Shown here piece after piece: positions 7,163 through 15,731 of a DNA stretch of 64,000 nucleotides. The stretch is taken from positions 496,001 through 560,000 of the forward strand of contig NZ_PTJA01000001.1 of assembly GCF_002934545.1 (NCBI RefSeq). Reading direction: 5' to 3'. Source of the stretch: Lacrimispora xylanisolvens. GTDB taxonomy: Bacteria; Bacillota; Clostridia; Lachnospirales; Lachnospiraceae. A program made the position numbers and the translations under genes. Below the pieces are notes generated by a model. That model was not told where the DNA came from. It did not search any database and worked only from the letters and a program-made list of their open reading frames with translations. The number at the start of each line of letters is the position of its first letter. The first letter of the stretch is position 1.

Positions 7163-8215
7163 ATGAGATTTATTGGAAGCAAGACACTGCTGCTGGACCA
7201 GATTAAGTATGTAATAGATGAAAAAGCGCCGGAAGCGAAAAGCTTTTGTGATATATTTTCTGGAACCGCTGCGGTTGCCAGATATTTTAAACAGTGGTAT
7301 CAGGTCTGTTCCAATGACCTGCTGTATTTTTCTTATGTTCTTCAGCGGGCAACCGTTGAGAACGACCAGATGCCGGAGTTTACCCGTTTGCAGGCAGAAA
7401 CAGGGATTGAAGATCCTCTGGATTATTTTAACGGGATAGAGAAAAAAGAGATGGAAGAACTGCCGGTGGAACGGCGCTTTTTCCAGAATACATATGCTCC
7501 TGTTGGCGGCCGGATGTATTTAAACGATGACAACGCTCTTCGCATTGACTTTGCACGCTGTACGGTAGAGGATTGGAAAGCTGCCGGTTTGTTAAGTGAA
7601 GAGGAGTATTTTTATCTGGTAGCCTGTATTGTGGAGGGAATCCCTTTTGTTTCCAATACATCTGGAACCTATGGTGCGTTTCATAAGTCATGGGAGAGAA
7701 GAAGCTATAAGCATTATGAATTATACCGTCTGCCAGTGACTCATAACGGAAAAGAAAACCGCTGTTACAATGAAAATGGCTCGGATTTGTTAAAAAGGAT
7801 GGAAGGCGATATTCTTTATATTGATCCTCCTTACAACTCCAGACAGTATTTTTCAAATTATCATGTTTTGGAAACCGCTGCCAGATATGATTATCCAAGT
7901 GTGCGGGGAGTCACCGGACAAAGACCGGAAGCGGAAGGACAGAAATCTGAGTTCTGCATGAAAAACAAGGCAGTTCCTGCCTTTGAAGAACTGATTTCCA
8001 ATGCCAGGTACCGCCATATCATACTGAGCTATAGTACAGACGGGTTGATGTCGATGGAAGAGATAGAAGCAGTTATGAAAAAATTCGGAAAGCCAGAGAC
8101 CTACCATGTGTATGAGATCCCTTACCGAAGATACAAGAGCCGTAAGGTGAAAGAAACGGAACGTTTAAAGGAGCTTTTGATTTACATAGAAAAGCAGGTG
8201 CCGCCATGTACATAA
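7163..8215 (+). CDS. D12-class adenine-N6 DNA methyltransferase (first of a pair)
   Basis: A 350-residue DNA adenine methyltransferase of the D12 (Dam/DpnM-like) class. It shows the N-terminal FIGSK nucleotide-contact segment, the SAM-binding FSGTAAVARYF (about 31-41), and the catalytic DPPY (about 220-223). The target sequence cannot be read from the protein. The last 10 bp overlap the start of a second D12 methyltransferase, so the two are translationally coupled. No restriction endonuclease gene is adjacent on either side. Two methylases in tandem are usual where each modifies one strand of an asymmetric site. Confidence 0.9.
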   Translation: MRFIGSKTLLLDQIKYVIDEKAPEAKSFCDIFSGTAAVARYFKQWYQVCSNDLLYFSYVLQRATVENDQMPEFTRLQAETGIEDPLDYFNGIEKKEMEELPVERRFFQNTYAPVGGRMYLNDDNALRIDFARCTVEDWKAAGLLSEEEYFYLVACIVEGIPFVSNTSGTYGAFHKSWERRSYKHYELYRLPVTHNGKENRCYNENGSDLLKRMEGDILYIDPPYNSRQYFSNYHVLETAARYDYPSVRGVTGQRPEAEGQKSEFCMKNKAVPAFEELISNARYRHIILSYSTDGLMSMEEIEAVMKKFGKPETYHVYEIPYRRYKSRKVKETERLKELLIYIEKQVPPCT

Positions 8216-9054
8216 AAAGTCCTCTGAACTATACAGGAGGAAAGTTTAAGATTCTGGAATCTGTTTTTCAGGCGTTTCCAGCCAATATCCGGACGTTTGT
8301 GGATGTATTTGCCGGTGGATTTAATGTAGGAATTAATGTAGAGGCCGAGACAATTATCTGCAATGATCAGATTCATTATTTAATTGAGCTGTTTCAGCTG
8401 TTTCAGGCTACGGATATAGACAAGTTGCTGGAGCGGATCCGGGAAATTATTAACACCTACCAGCTGACCCAGCAGAATAAAGACGGATACTATGCGCTTC
8501 GGGCAGATTACAACAAAACCGGTGATCTAACAAAACTTTTTGTTCTGACCTGCTATGCGTTTAATCATCAGATCCGGTTTAATAACAGCCATGAATTCAA
8601 TTCTCCTTTTGGGAGAAACCGGAGTTCTTTTAACAGCAATATTGAAAAGAATTTAACCCGGTTTTGCCAGGCGCTTCAGCAGAAAAAGATCCAGTTCACC
8701 AACAAGGACTTTACAGAACTGAATTATTTAAAACTTGGGCCGGAGGATTTAGTTTACTGTGATCCCCCCTATCTGATTTCAACAGGTAATTATAACGATG
8801 GTAACCGGGGATTTAAAGACTGGAAGGAAAAGGAAGAGCGGGAACTGCTTGAGCTGCTCGATAAACTCAATCAGACTGGAATCCGGTTTGCTTTGTCAAA
8901 TGTATTTTATCATAAGGGGCTTTCCAATGAACTTTTGATTGAATGGAGCCGGAAGTATCACATTCATTATATTGATAAAACTTATTCTAATTGTAATTAT
9001 CAGTTTAAAGAACGGGATGCAGTAACGGTTGAAGTACTTATAACAAATTATTAA
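8206..9054 (+). CDS. D12-class adenine-N6 DNA methyltransferase (second of a pair)
   Basis: A 282-residue D12 methyltransferase with NYTGGKFKIL at residues 7-16 (motif X), VFAGGFNVG (about 34-42, motif I) and catalytic DPPY (about 185-188). It is clearly diverged from its upstream partner and so is not a recent duplicate. The start overlaps the partner gene by 10 bp. A hairpin terminator follows directly, closing the two-gene operon with no endonuclease. Roles could be epigenetic marking, protection against foreign restriction, or the remnant of a restriction-modification system whose nuclease is lost or located elsewhere. Confidence 0.9.
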   Translation: MYIKSPLNYTGGKFKILESVFQAFPANIRTFVDVFAGGFNVGINVEAETIICNDQIHYLIELFQLFQATDIDKLLERIREIINTYQLTQQNKDGYYALRADYNKTGDLTKLFVLTCYAFNHQIRFNNSHEFNSPFGRNRSSFNSNIEKNLTRFCQALQQKKIQFTNKDFTELNYLKLGPEDLVYCDPPYLISTGNYNDGNRGFKDWKEKEERELLELLDKLNQTGIRFALSNVFYHKGLSNELLIEWSRKYHIHYIDKTYSNCNYQFKERDAVTVEVLITNY

Positions 9055-9056
9055 TA

Positions 9057-9098
9057 AAAGCGGGAGCTCTGATTCGTTTGCAGAGTCTCCGCTTTTTT
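9057..9098 (+). terminator. Rho-independent terminator after the methyltransferase pair
   Basis: An AGCGG/CCGCT stem base and a CTCTG/CAGAG upper stem around a 3-nt internal mismatch, followed by a run of seven T. Confidence 0.8.
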
Positions 9099-9291
9099 TA
9101 ATTTTAATAGGGACTAACTTGGAGGAGGGCGCCATGACCCAGGAGCGAAACAATCAGATTGGAGGACATGATGCCTGATTTTCCGAAAGTAAGGGTAAAT
9201 GAAGCAGGATAATTGTAGCCCATATGATGATAAGATTCCAATTAAGGATATTTACGAATTAGAAGGGGAATTATTTAATGTGTCGAATTCA
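9099..9291. other. Intergenic stretch with only tiny unrecognised ORFs
   Basis: I find no convincing gene. Three short frames (14 residues from 9134, 14 residues from about 9167, 35 residues from 9199 to 9306) overlap in different frames, and two of them follow GGAGG-like sites. This could be decayed coding sequence. None matches a family I recognise. Confidence 0.4.
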
Positions 9292-9320
9292 TTGACAATT
9301 TTATAAAATCGTGTTATCCT
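9292..9320 (+). promoter_or_regulatory. Promoter of the antisense antitoxin RNA
   Basis: TTGACA (9292-9297) and TATCCT (9315-9320) are 17 bp apart, with predicted transcription start near 9327, opposite in direction to the toxin gene. Confidence 0.7.
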
Positions 9321-9326
9321 GAAGGT

Positions 9327-9427
9327 ACAAATGGTAGCCAACTCCACAGAGTGGCTTCCAAATTCTTGTTTAATTATTTGAAAATAATCACCAATTGCTT
9401 TGGTCGGCTGGGTGATTATTTTTTTGT
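9327..9427 (+). ncRNA. Putative antisense antitoxin RNA of a type I toxin-antitoxin locus
   Basis: From the predicted start at about 9327 a roughly 100-nt RNA would contain a first hairpin (about 9332-9360, GTAGCCAACTC against GAGTGGCTTCC with a bulge) and end in a strong terminator whose stem is AATAATCACC (9383-9392) with GGTGATTATT (9411-9420), then T-tract. It contains no ORF of note. Its 3' end is complementary to the 3' end of the toxin mRNA, the tail-to-tail overlap typical of txpA/RatA-like loci. The shared stem can terminate both transcripts. The ends are predicted, not measured. Confidence 0.65.
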
Positions 9428-9517
9428 ACCTTTGTCACTGTGTTTTACGTATGTAAGTATTGCAACGATTAACGCTGCAACATTTATGATTACCATAAAT
9501 TCCTCATAAGTGTTCAC
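9416..9517 (-). CDS. Holin-like type I toxin (Hol_Tox family), 33 residues
   Basis: The minus-strand frame starts at GTG 9517 behind a strong GGGGGTGG ribosome site (9523-9530) and encodes a 33-residue peptide: MNTYEEFMVII, a single hydrophobic helix (about residues 7-23), then a basic Lys-rich tail ending at TAA 9416. The MxTYE start, one transmembrane segment and short charged tail match the small 'putative holin-like toxin' family of Firmicutes. Overexpressed peptides of this kind insert in the membrane. An antisense RNA with its own promoter overlaps the 3' end and is the expected antitoxin. It is too short for ordinary gene callers. Confidence 0.82.
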   Translation of the reverse strand: MNTYEEFMVIINVAALIVAILTYVKHSDKGTKK

Positions 9518-9649
9518 AATTACCACCCCCTTTCGGAGATGGAAACCACCCGGCAGATTGACTACCATAATAATCATACCATATAATAGTAGTTTTTACA
9601 AATCCTTACATAGCTCGATTCCTTAATCAGATCCGATAAAAAAAAATAG

Positions 9650-9689
9650 AGATGTGCAGCATCTAGCTAATCTGGAATGCTGCACATCT
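9650..9689 (-). terminator. Terminator of the pot operon
   Basis: 13-bp perfect arms (9650-9662 and 9677-9689) followed on the minus strand by a run of nine T. It lies about 70 bp beyond the stop of the DUF1622 gene. Confidence 0.85.
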
Positions 9690-9756
9690 ATTTATTCAAG
9701 ATAAGTTACTTTTTGCAGTTATTACTTTTATCTCATCCATTTTATAGGGCTTATTA

Positions 9757-10080
9757 TTATTTATCTCCCTCTTTCTCCACCTTAATTTCCCAATGGATCA
9801 AAAAGGTGAGTGCAGCCCGAAGAACAATAATGGCAGCAACCAGGGCAACCTCTGAAAGCTCTCGAACCACTACAGTTCTTAGAATCTCGCTTCCTAGCTT
9901 AAACTCCAGTCCCAGTGCCATACCCTCAGCAAGATGCAGGCGTATGGCAGGATTATGCTTGACATAGTTGATAATACCTTTGATACCCGATACAATGATG
10001 ACAATTACTCCCATGAATTCAAAGAGAAGAATTGCCATGTCTACCACCTGCCGCAACAAAAGTTCCAGATTCCCTACCAT
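9757..10080 (-). CDS. DUF1622 family membrane protein
   Basis: A 107-residue protein with predicted membrane helices at about 13-33 and 78-97 and a conserved amphipathic middle with RLHLAEGMALGLEFKLGSEILRT-type sequence, which is the DUF1622 hallmark. Function is not known. It begins 24 bp after the potD stop, with its own GGAGG site and no terminator between, so it is the last gene of the polyamine uptake operon. A terminator follows it. Position suggests a membrane accessory role, but DUF1622 genes also occur elsewhere. Confidence 0.85.
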   Translation of the reverse strand: MVGNLELLLRQVVDMAILLFEFMGVIVIIVSGIKGIINYVKHNPAIRLHLAEGMALGLEFKLGSEILRTVVVRELSEVALVAAIIVLRAALTFLIHWEIKVEKEGDK

Positions 10081-10104
10081 ATGTTCCCCTCCGTCTGGTA
10101 TTTA

Positions 10105-11202
10105 TTAATTAGATTTTACTTCTTTCCAGGCTTCGTTATAAAGGCTGTCTGACTGGTCTCCCAGGTACTTGTAAACTTCGCTGTTCTTTAACATGCTGTC
10201 ATCCGGGAATAAAGCCTTGTTGTTTTTCAGTTCCGGATCAAGCAGATCAAAAGCACCTTTATTTGGTGTTGGATATGTGATGTATTCAAAGTTTTTCTTT
10301 GCAATGTCGGGACGGCATAAGAAGTTAATCCATTTTTCCGCATTCTCCTTGTTGGGAGCATTGGCAGGAATTACCCAGGAATCAAGCCAGAGATTGGTTC
10401 CCTCTTCCGGAATTACATATTCCAGAGAATAATCAAGTCCAAGATCCTTCACTTCATTCTGAATATAAAGCATTTCACCGGAATAGATCACGCCTACAGC
10501 GGCTTCTCCGCCGATCATCTTATCACGAACCTGATCGATTACATAAGCCTGTACCAGGGGCTTCTGTTTGATTAAAAGCTCTTTTGCTTCTTTGATTTCC
10601 TGCTCGTTGGTGGTATTCATGGAATATCCCAGTGATTTTAATGCCACCATAAATGCATCCCGGACACTGTCCTGCATCAGGATGTTGTCTTTGAATTTCT
10701 CATCCCACAGATCAGACCATTTGGTAGGAATATCTTCTTTCGCCACCATTTTGGTATTGTAAAGAATTCCTACGGTTCCCCAGGAGTAGGGGACAGAATA
10801 TTTATTTTCCGGGTCAAAGCTCTTTGACATCTCCAAATATTTGGGATCAATTTCCTTGTAATTTGGAATGTTGTCAAAGTTGATTTCTGCAAGAAGGTTG
10901 TTCTGTGCCATCTTCTGAATCATATAGTCAGAGGGGCAGACTGCGTCGTATTTGACACCGCCAGCTTCAATAACCGGGTACATCTCTTCATTGGTTTCGA
11001 ATAAATCGTATACTACCTTAATACCTGTTTCTTTTTCAAATTCCTCAATGACAGATTCGTCAATATATTCACCCCAGTTGTAAACATAAACCTCACCATT
11101 GCTTCCTGCCTTGGCCTGGGATTTCCCACAGCCGCTTAACAGGGAAGAGGAGAGCAGGGCAAGGGCGCTGATTGCCATAACCATTTGAATTCTTTTTTTC
11201 AT
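10105..11202 (-). CDS. potD: Spermidine/putrescine ABC transporter substrate-binding lipoprotein PotD
   Basis: A 365-residue extracytoplasmic binding lipoprotein. The signal peptide ends in a lipobox, LSGC, with Cys25 as the lipidation site. The mature part begins with the YVYNWGEYID segment typical of PotD/PotF. It shows the two-lobed periplasmic-binding-protein pattern, including CPSDYMI and the WLDSWVIPANA region that lines the polyamine pocket. It delivers polyamine to PotB/PotC. It starts 15 bp after the potC stop. Putrescine versus spermidine preference cannot be decided here. Confidence 0.95.
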   Translation of the reverse strand: MKKRIQMVMAISALALLSSSLLSGCGKSQAKAGSNGEVYVYNWGEYIDESVIEEFEKETGIKVVYDLFETNEEMYPVIEAGGVKYDAVCPSDYMIQKMAQNNLLAEINFDNIPNYKEIDPKYLEMSKSFDPENKYSVPYSWGTVGILYNTKMVAKEDIPTKWSDLWDEKFKDNILMQDSVRDAFMVALKSLGYSMNTTNEQEIKEAKELLIKQKPLVQAYVIDQVRDKMIGGEAAVGVIYSGEMLYIQNEVKDLGLDYSLEYVIPEEGTNLWLDSWVIPANAPNKENAEKWINFLCRPDIAKKNFEYITYPTPNKGAFDLLDPELKNNKALFPDDSMLKNSEVYKYLGDQSDSLYNEAWKEVKSN

Positions 11203-11217
11203 ATTAATGATCTCCTG

Positions 11218-12009
11218 TTATTTTTTTCGCTTTGGTGCAAAGTTTGTGATTAAGAGAAGAACCAGCACCGTTAAAAAGATAATCGTGGAAAGTGCATACA
11301 TGGAAGGTTTAATTCCCCTGCGCACTTCACTGTAAATTAAAGTCGATAATGTATTAATACCGGCACCCTTTGTAAAGTGTGTGATAATAAAATCATCAAG
11401 TGACATGGTAAATGCCAGCAAAAATCCGGAAAGTACACCTGGCAGAATATCCGGGAATACTACCTTGAAAAATGCGGAAACTGAGGTGGCTCCCAAGTCC
11501 ATGGCTGCCTCGTAGGTACTTTTATCAGTCTGCTTTAACTTCGGCATGACACTTAATATGACATACGGAATGTTAAAGGTAATATGTGCGATCAGTATGG
11601 TCTTAAATCCCAGAGAAATCCCAAAGGCGATGAACGCCAGCATCAGGGAAATTCCGGTTACGATATCCGCGTTCAGCATGGGAATGTTAGTAATGCCCAT
11701 GAGAAGAGAGCGGGGAAACGGCTTCATGCTGTTAATTGCAATGGCGGCTGCAGTGCCGATAATAACTGCAATCAGAGACGATACAAATGCTATCAGCAGC
11801 GTGGTATAAAGTGCATCCATAATCGTACTGCTGGAAAACAATTCTGTGTACCATCTGGTAGTAAAACCGCCCCATTGGGTACGGGATTTTGAATTATTAA
11901 AGGACAGCACTGTCATAGTTGCAATGGGTGCATATAAAAACACCACAATAAGAACCAGGTAAAAATCCTGGAAAAAACGTTTGATAAAAGCTGTTTTTCT
12001 ATTTATCAC
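11218..12009 (-). CDS. potC: Spermidine/putrescine ABC transporter permease PotC
   Basis: A 263-residue inner-membrane permease with six predicted helices. The EAA loop that docks on the ATPase reads EAAMDLGATSVSAFFKVVFPDILPG with the expected Gly spacing (fragment from about residue 163). Its ATG overlaps the potB stop by 4 bp, so translation is coupled. It pairs with PotB as the transmembrane channel. Length and topology are normal for the family. Confidence 0.95.
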   Translation of the reverse strand: MINRKTAFIKRFFQDFYLVLIVVFLYAPIATMTVLSFNNSKSRTQWGGFTTRWYTELFSSSTIMDALYTTLLIAFVSSLIAVIIGTAAAIAINSMKPFPRSLLMGITNIPMLNADIVTGISLMLAFIAFGISLGFKTILIAHITFNIPYVILSVMPKLKQTDKSTYEAAMDLGATSVSAFFKVVFPDILPGVLSGFLLAFTMSLDDFIITHFTKGAGINTLSTLIYSEVRRGIKPSMYALSTIIFLTVLVLLLITNFAPKRKK

Positions 12010-12818
12010 AGTACCGTTCCCTCCCCATTTTTATCATACTTGGCGATGAGCGCCATGCTGATTAAAATAAATATCATAAGGACCAGAGAAAGGCCGGAGC
12101 CTAAGTTCCAGTTGCTCCCTTTTGTAAATTCCTGTTCAATTACATTTCCGATTAGAAGAATTTTGCTTCCGCCTAATATATTGGAGATTACGAAGGTGGT
12201 AAGTGCAGGAACAAAAACCATGGTGATGCCGCTTACGATTCCAGGTATGCTTAAAGGAAGAAGAATCCGAATGAGCACCTGAAGGGAATTAGCACCTAAG
12301 TCTCTTGCTGCATTTACTACATTGTCATCGATTTTCATCAGCACATTATAAATCGGAAGAACCATGAATGGAAGGAAGTTATATACCATACCAAGGATAA
12401 TGGCCCCCGGAGTGTTGATAAGTCCCTGATTTGGCAGGTGGAGTGCGGATAAGATTCCGTTAATTACACCGTTCTTCTCCAAAAGCGTCTGCCATGCAAG
12501 GGTGCGGAGAAGAAAATTCATCCACATAGGAAGGATAAATATAAATACGATAAAGCTTCCCTGGCCCATCCCTCTGGTACGGAGAATCATCGCAAGAGGA
12601 TAAGCCAGTACCAGGCACAAAACAGTACTTAAAAGGGATAAACCCAGAGAGAGCCACAGTGCTTTCGCATGTTCCTCTGTAGAAATAGAAAGAACATTGG
12701 AAAGTGTGAACGCTCCGCTCTTGTCAGTCAGTCCGTAAAATACGATCAGTGCAAGTGGAATCAGAATGAAACCAATCATCCACATCAGATACGGTCCGGA
12801 CAATAATTTCTTATTCAT
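12006..12818 (-). CDS. potB: Spermidine/putrescine ABC transporter permease PotB
   Basis: A six-helix permease of about 270 residues with the EAA-type loop [14 protein letters not shown] (about residue 170). The longest frame starts at 12839. I chose ATG 12818 because it lies 12 nt after a GAGGAGG site and overlaps the potA stop by 8 bp, the usual coupling arrangement in this operon. The upstream seven codons belong to the end of potA. It forms the translocation channel with PotC. Confidence 0.93.
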   Translation of the reverse strand: MNKKLLSGPYLMWMIGFILIPLALIVFYGLTDKSGAFTLSNVLSISTEEHAKALWLSLGLSLLSTVLCLVLAYPLAMILRTRGMGQGSFIVFIFILPMWMNFLLRTLAWQTLLEKNGVINGILSALHLPNQGLINTPGAIILGMVYNFLPFMVLPIYNVLMKIDDNVVNAARDLGANSLQVLIRILLPLSIPGIVSGITMVFVPALTTFVISNILGGSKILLIGNVIEQEFTKGSNWNLGSGLSLVLMIFILISMALIAKYDKNGEGTVL

Positions 12819-13887
12819 TGACTCCCACGGCCTCCTCATCCTCTGAAGCCGGCTTGTTCATGATCTGGATATCAAAAGGATCTACATGAATCCCTACCTT
12901 TTGTCCCACTGGGAATAAGTCCGTACTGTGCACCAGCCATTCAAAGCCGTCCGGTGAAGTTACTTCCATTTCATAATGAACGCCTTTAAAGATTAAATGT
13001 GTTACCACTCCCTCCAGGCTGCCGTTTTCCGGAGCAACCAGGTCGATGTCTTCCGGTCTGATGACCACATCCACAGGAGCATTGGAACCGAATCCCTTAT
13101 CTACACAGGCAAATTTGGCACCGAATATTTCAACCAGCTCATCTCTTAACATAATTCCGGGAACGATGTTGCTTTCCCCGATGAAGTCAGCTACAAATGC
13201 GTTCTCTGGTTCATTGTAAATGTTTTCCGGAGAGCCCATCTGCTGAATATAGCCCTGATTCATTACGACTATGGTATCTGACATGGTCAGAGCCTCTTCC
13301 TGATCATGGGTTACATAAATAAAGGTAATGCCAAGCTCATTTTTTAAACGAATCAGCTCATACTGCATATCCTGACGAAGTTTTAAATCCAGTGCGCCTA
13401 AAGGCTCATCAAGAAGCAGAACCCTTGGTTCGTTGACGATAGCTCTTGCAATGGCGATTCGCTGCTGCTGTCCGCCGCTTAAGGAACTGACGCTGCGGTT
13501 TTCAAAACCGTCTAAGTTTACCAGCTTTAAGGCGTATTTAATCTTATCCTGAATATAAGATTTGGATTTATTCTTGATTTTCAAACCAAATGCAATGTTT
13601 TCCGCAATGGACATATGGGTGAAAAGAGCATACTTCTGAAAGACCGTATTCAGCTGTCTTTTATTGGGCGGGAGATTGGTGATGTTCTGACCGTCAAAGA
13701 TAACCTCGCCTTTGCTGGGGCTCTCAAAGCCTCCGATAATACGAAGTGTGGTGGTCTTTCCGCAGCCGCTTGGGCCCAGTAATGTAACGAATGTGTTCTC
13801 CTTTACGGAGAGATTTAAATCATCAAGAACCATAGTTCCGTCAAAGCTTTTTGATATATTTCGTAAATCAATGAGTGACTGACCCAT
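12811..13887 (-). CDS. potA: Spermidine/putrescine ABC transporter ATP-binding protein PotA
   Basis: A 358-residue ATPase. The Walker A motif GPSGCGKTT lies at about 38, the Q-loop at [10 protein letters not shown], the ABC signature LSGGQQQR at about 138, and Walker [12 protein letters not shown] at about 160, with the switch His in VTHDQEEA. The C-terminal TOBE regulatory domain (about 235-345) is present. It powers PotBC import. The gene lies 16 bp after the regulator gene and overlaps potB. Confidence 0.96.
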   Translation of the reverse strand: MGQSLIDLRNISKSFDGTMVLDDLNLSVKENTFVTLLGPSGCGKTTTLRIIGGFESPSKGEVIFDGQNITNLPPNKRQLNTVFQKYALFTHMSIAENIAFGLKIKNKSKSYIQDKIKYALKLVNLDGFENRSVSSLSGGQQQRIAIARAIVNEPRVLLLDEPLGALDLKLRQDMQYELIRLKNELGITFIYVTHDQEEALTMSDTIVVMNQGYIQQMGSPENIYNEPENAFVADFIGESNIVPGIMLRDELVEIFGAKFACVDKGFGSNAPVDVVIRPEDIDLVAPENGSLEGVVTHLIFKGVHYEMEVTSPDGFEWLVHSTDLFPVGQKVGIHVDPFDIQIMNKPASEDEEAVGVNE

Positions 13888-13903
13888 GAGCTTTATCCTC
13901 CTG

Positions 13904-14437
13904 TTAAAAGCTTGGAGGTGAACTTACCCAGATTAAGGAAGCACCTGCCTTGCTGCTTAAGTAATGTTTTTTATCTGGTATAAAGTAAAAGGATTCCCCT
14001 TTTTTCGCTTTATATGTTTTATTTCCTATATGAATGGAAATGCTTCCCTGCAGTATATACCCGAATTCTTCTCCTTCATGTGGATTGTCCGGATAAGTCT
14101 GTCCTCCTGACTCCAGAGTCAGCAGGATGGGCTCCATCATATTTTTCTGTGCGTTTGGAATAATCCATTTAATTTCATTTTTCAAATCTGCGTCGTGCTT
14201 TTCAAAATAGTCGGTTTTGCCAAATACGATCTGCTCTTCCCGGCTTTCATTAAAAAACTCTCCGATGGAGGTACCCAGACACTGTAAAATATCCATAAGA
14301 GTTGCAATGGAGGGGGAAGTTAAGTCCCTTTCCAGCTGAGATATAAATCCCTTTGACAGTTCCGCGCGGTCAGCCAGTTCTTCCTGAGTCAGTCCTTTTA
14401 ATACACGCAGTTCCTTTAATTTTGTACCGATATCCAT
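13904..14437 (-). CDS. XRE-family regulator with C-terminal cupin domain, pot operon leader gene
   Basis: A 177-residue protein. Residues 5-60 are a Cro/CI-type helix-turn-helix ([24 protein letters not shown]). About 105-175 form a cupin beta-barrel with [10 protein letters not shown], the usual small-ligand sensor. This PuuR/PotR-like architecture regularly heads polyamine transport operons in Firmicutes. It is the first gene of the operon and probably autoregulates it through the two repeats at 14469-14485 and 14507-14524, which lie between the promoter and its ATG. The ligand is inferred to be a polyamine. Confidence 0.92.
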   Translation of the reverse strand: MDIGTKLKELRVLKGLTQEELADRAELSKGFISQLERDLTSPSIATLMDILQCLGTSIGEFFNESREEQIVFGKTDYFEKHDADLKNEIKWIIPNAQKNMMEPILLTLESGGQTYPDNPHEGEEFGYILQGSISIHIGNKTYKAKKGESFYFIPDKKHYLSSKAGASLIWVSSPPSF

Positions 14438-14468
14438 TTGCTCCTCCTTCTTATTATGTTAAGCTGAA

Positions 14469-14524
14469 AGTTTACTTATACTAACTGACGATAAATATAA
14501 CTATAAAGTTTAGTAATAATAAAC
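14469..14524. promoter_or_regulatory. Two direct operator-like repeats in the pot operon leader
   Basis: AGTTTACTTATACTAAC (14469-14485) and AGTTTAGTAATAATAAAC (14507-14524) share the consensus AGTTTA-S-TWATA-N-TAA, each a weak palindrome, with starts 38 bp apart. They lie downstream of the pot promoter and are likely sites for the cupin regulator. Confidence 0.6.
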
Positions 14525-14538
14525 ACGCAGCAAGATAC

Positions 14539-14566
14539 ATTATACTTGTTTTTCCATGTATGTCAA
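14539..14566 (-). promoter_or_regulatory. Sigma-A promoter of the pot operon
   Basis: On the minus strand TTGACA (14566-14561) and TATAAT (14544-14539), both consensus, are separated by 16 bp. Confidence 0.85.
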
Positions 14567-14588
14567 TAGTTTTTAAGGAAGTTTTTCC

Positions 14589-14617
14589 TTAACAAACAGG
14601 GAAACTTATGATATGAT
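14589..14617 (+). promoter_or_regulatory. Sigma-A promoter of the lactonase gene
   Basis: TTAACA (14589-14594) and TATGAT (14612-14617) are 17 bp apart. A perfect inverted repeat with 8-nt arms TTAAGGAA/TTCCTTAA (14573-14592) overlaps the -35 box and may be an operator. Confidence 0.65.
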
Positions 14618-14659
14618 ATTTCTAGTTTATACAAGGAAGATTCGAGGAGGAAAAGTGTT

Positions 14660-15718
14660 ATGACAGGTAAATATATGGCGTATGTAGGTTCCTATTCCTA
14701 CAATGGACAGGCCAAGGGCATCACGGTGTATGATGTGGATGTGGAAAAGGGCCGTTTTATCCCTAGATGTGAGGTGGAAGTAGACAATTCTTCTTATGTA
14801 ATAGCTTCCAACAATGGCAGGACACTTTATTCCATAGCTGATGAAGGCGTAGTATCGTTCCGCATTCATGAGAACGGTTCCATAACAAGATTAAACTCCG
14901 CAAATATTAAGGGTATGAGAGGCTGTCATTTATCTACGGACAAAGATGACAGATATATTTTTGTATCCGGCTATCATGACGGAAAGTGCACCGTGCTCCG
15001 ATTAAATGACGATGGTTCCGTTGGTGAGATTGTAACCAGTGTGTTCCATAAGGGACTGGGCAGCGTGGCTGAAAGGAATTTCCGCCCTCATGTAAGCTGC
15101 TCCAGACGGACTCCGGACGGAAAATTCATTATGGTTGCCGATCTGGGAATTGATCAGGTGAAGATCTACCATTTTGATGAGAAGGACGAAGAGTTGCTTT
15201 TGGTGGATGCCATCAGAAGTGAATTAGAGTCAGCCCCCAGATTCTTCCGGTTCAGTAAAGACGGAAAGTTCTTCTATCTGGTTCATGAACTTAAGAATGT
15301 CATCGATGTATTTACCTATGAAACAGGAGACCATCAGCCGAAGATTGAAAAGATCCAGACCATTAAGACAACCGGTCCCAAACCGCTGACTCAGTTAACC
15401 GCAGCCAGTGCCCTGCGTTTTTCAAACGACGAAACACACATGTTTTGCGGAAATGCAGGAGATAATACGGTTACGGTGTATGACCGTGATCCCCAGACTG
15501 GTCTGTTAACCTATTTATGCTGCCTGCCCATCAGCGGAAGCTATCCAAAAGATATTTGTGTATTTCCAGATGACAAGCATATTGCATCCATTAACCACGA
15601 AACTGGCAGCATTACCTTCTTTACGGTGGATTACGAAAAGGGTCTTTTAATTATGAACGGAAAAGAATTAAAAGTGAATGAACCGAACAGCTGTGTAATC
15701 GTAAAAGTCAGCAAATAA
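14660..15718 (+). CDS. Lactonase family beta-propeller protein (6-phosphogluconolactonase-like)
   Basis: A 352-residue cytoplasmic protein of the seven-bladed lactonase fold (Pgl/YkgB type). It starts with YVGSYSYNGQAKGITVY and has repeated blades ending in propeller strands, including RPHVSCSRRTPDGKF (about 145) and SNDETHMFCGN near the C-terminus. It is expected to open sugar-acid lactones, classically 6-phosphogluconolactone, but the family includes enzymes of other specificity. aroC follows after 13 bp, probably in one transcript. The dehydratase at 20112 could use a sugar acid produced by such a lactonase. Confidence 0.9.
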   Translation: MTGKYMAYVGSYSYNGQAKGITVYDVDVEKGRFIPRCEVEVDNSSYVIASNNGRTLYSIADEGVVSFRIHENGSITRLNSANIKGMRGCHLSTDKDDRYIFVSGYHDGKCTVLRLNDDGSVGEIVTSVFHKGLGSVAERNFRPHVSCSRRTPDGKFIMVADLGIDQVKIYHFDEKDEELLLVDAIRSELESAPRFFRFSKDGKFFYLVHELKNVIDVFTYETGDHQPKIEKIQTIKTTGPKPLTQLTAASALRFSNDETHMFCGNAGDNTVTVYDRDPQTGLLTYLCCLPISGSYPKDICVFPDDKHIASINHETGSITFFTVDYEKGLLIMNGKELKVNEPNSCVIVKVSK

Positions 15719-15731
15719 AGGAGAGACAACG

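Noticed and set aside
9134-9306. Three tiny ORFs, two with GGAGG-like sites
   Set aside because: They overlap in different frames, match no family I know and show no conserved features. They are reported only as an unexplained stretch.
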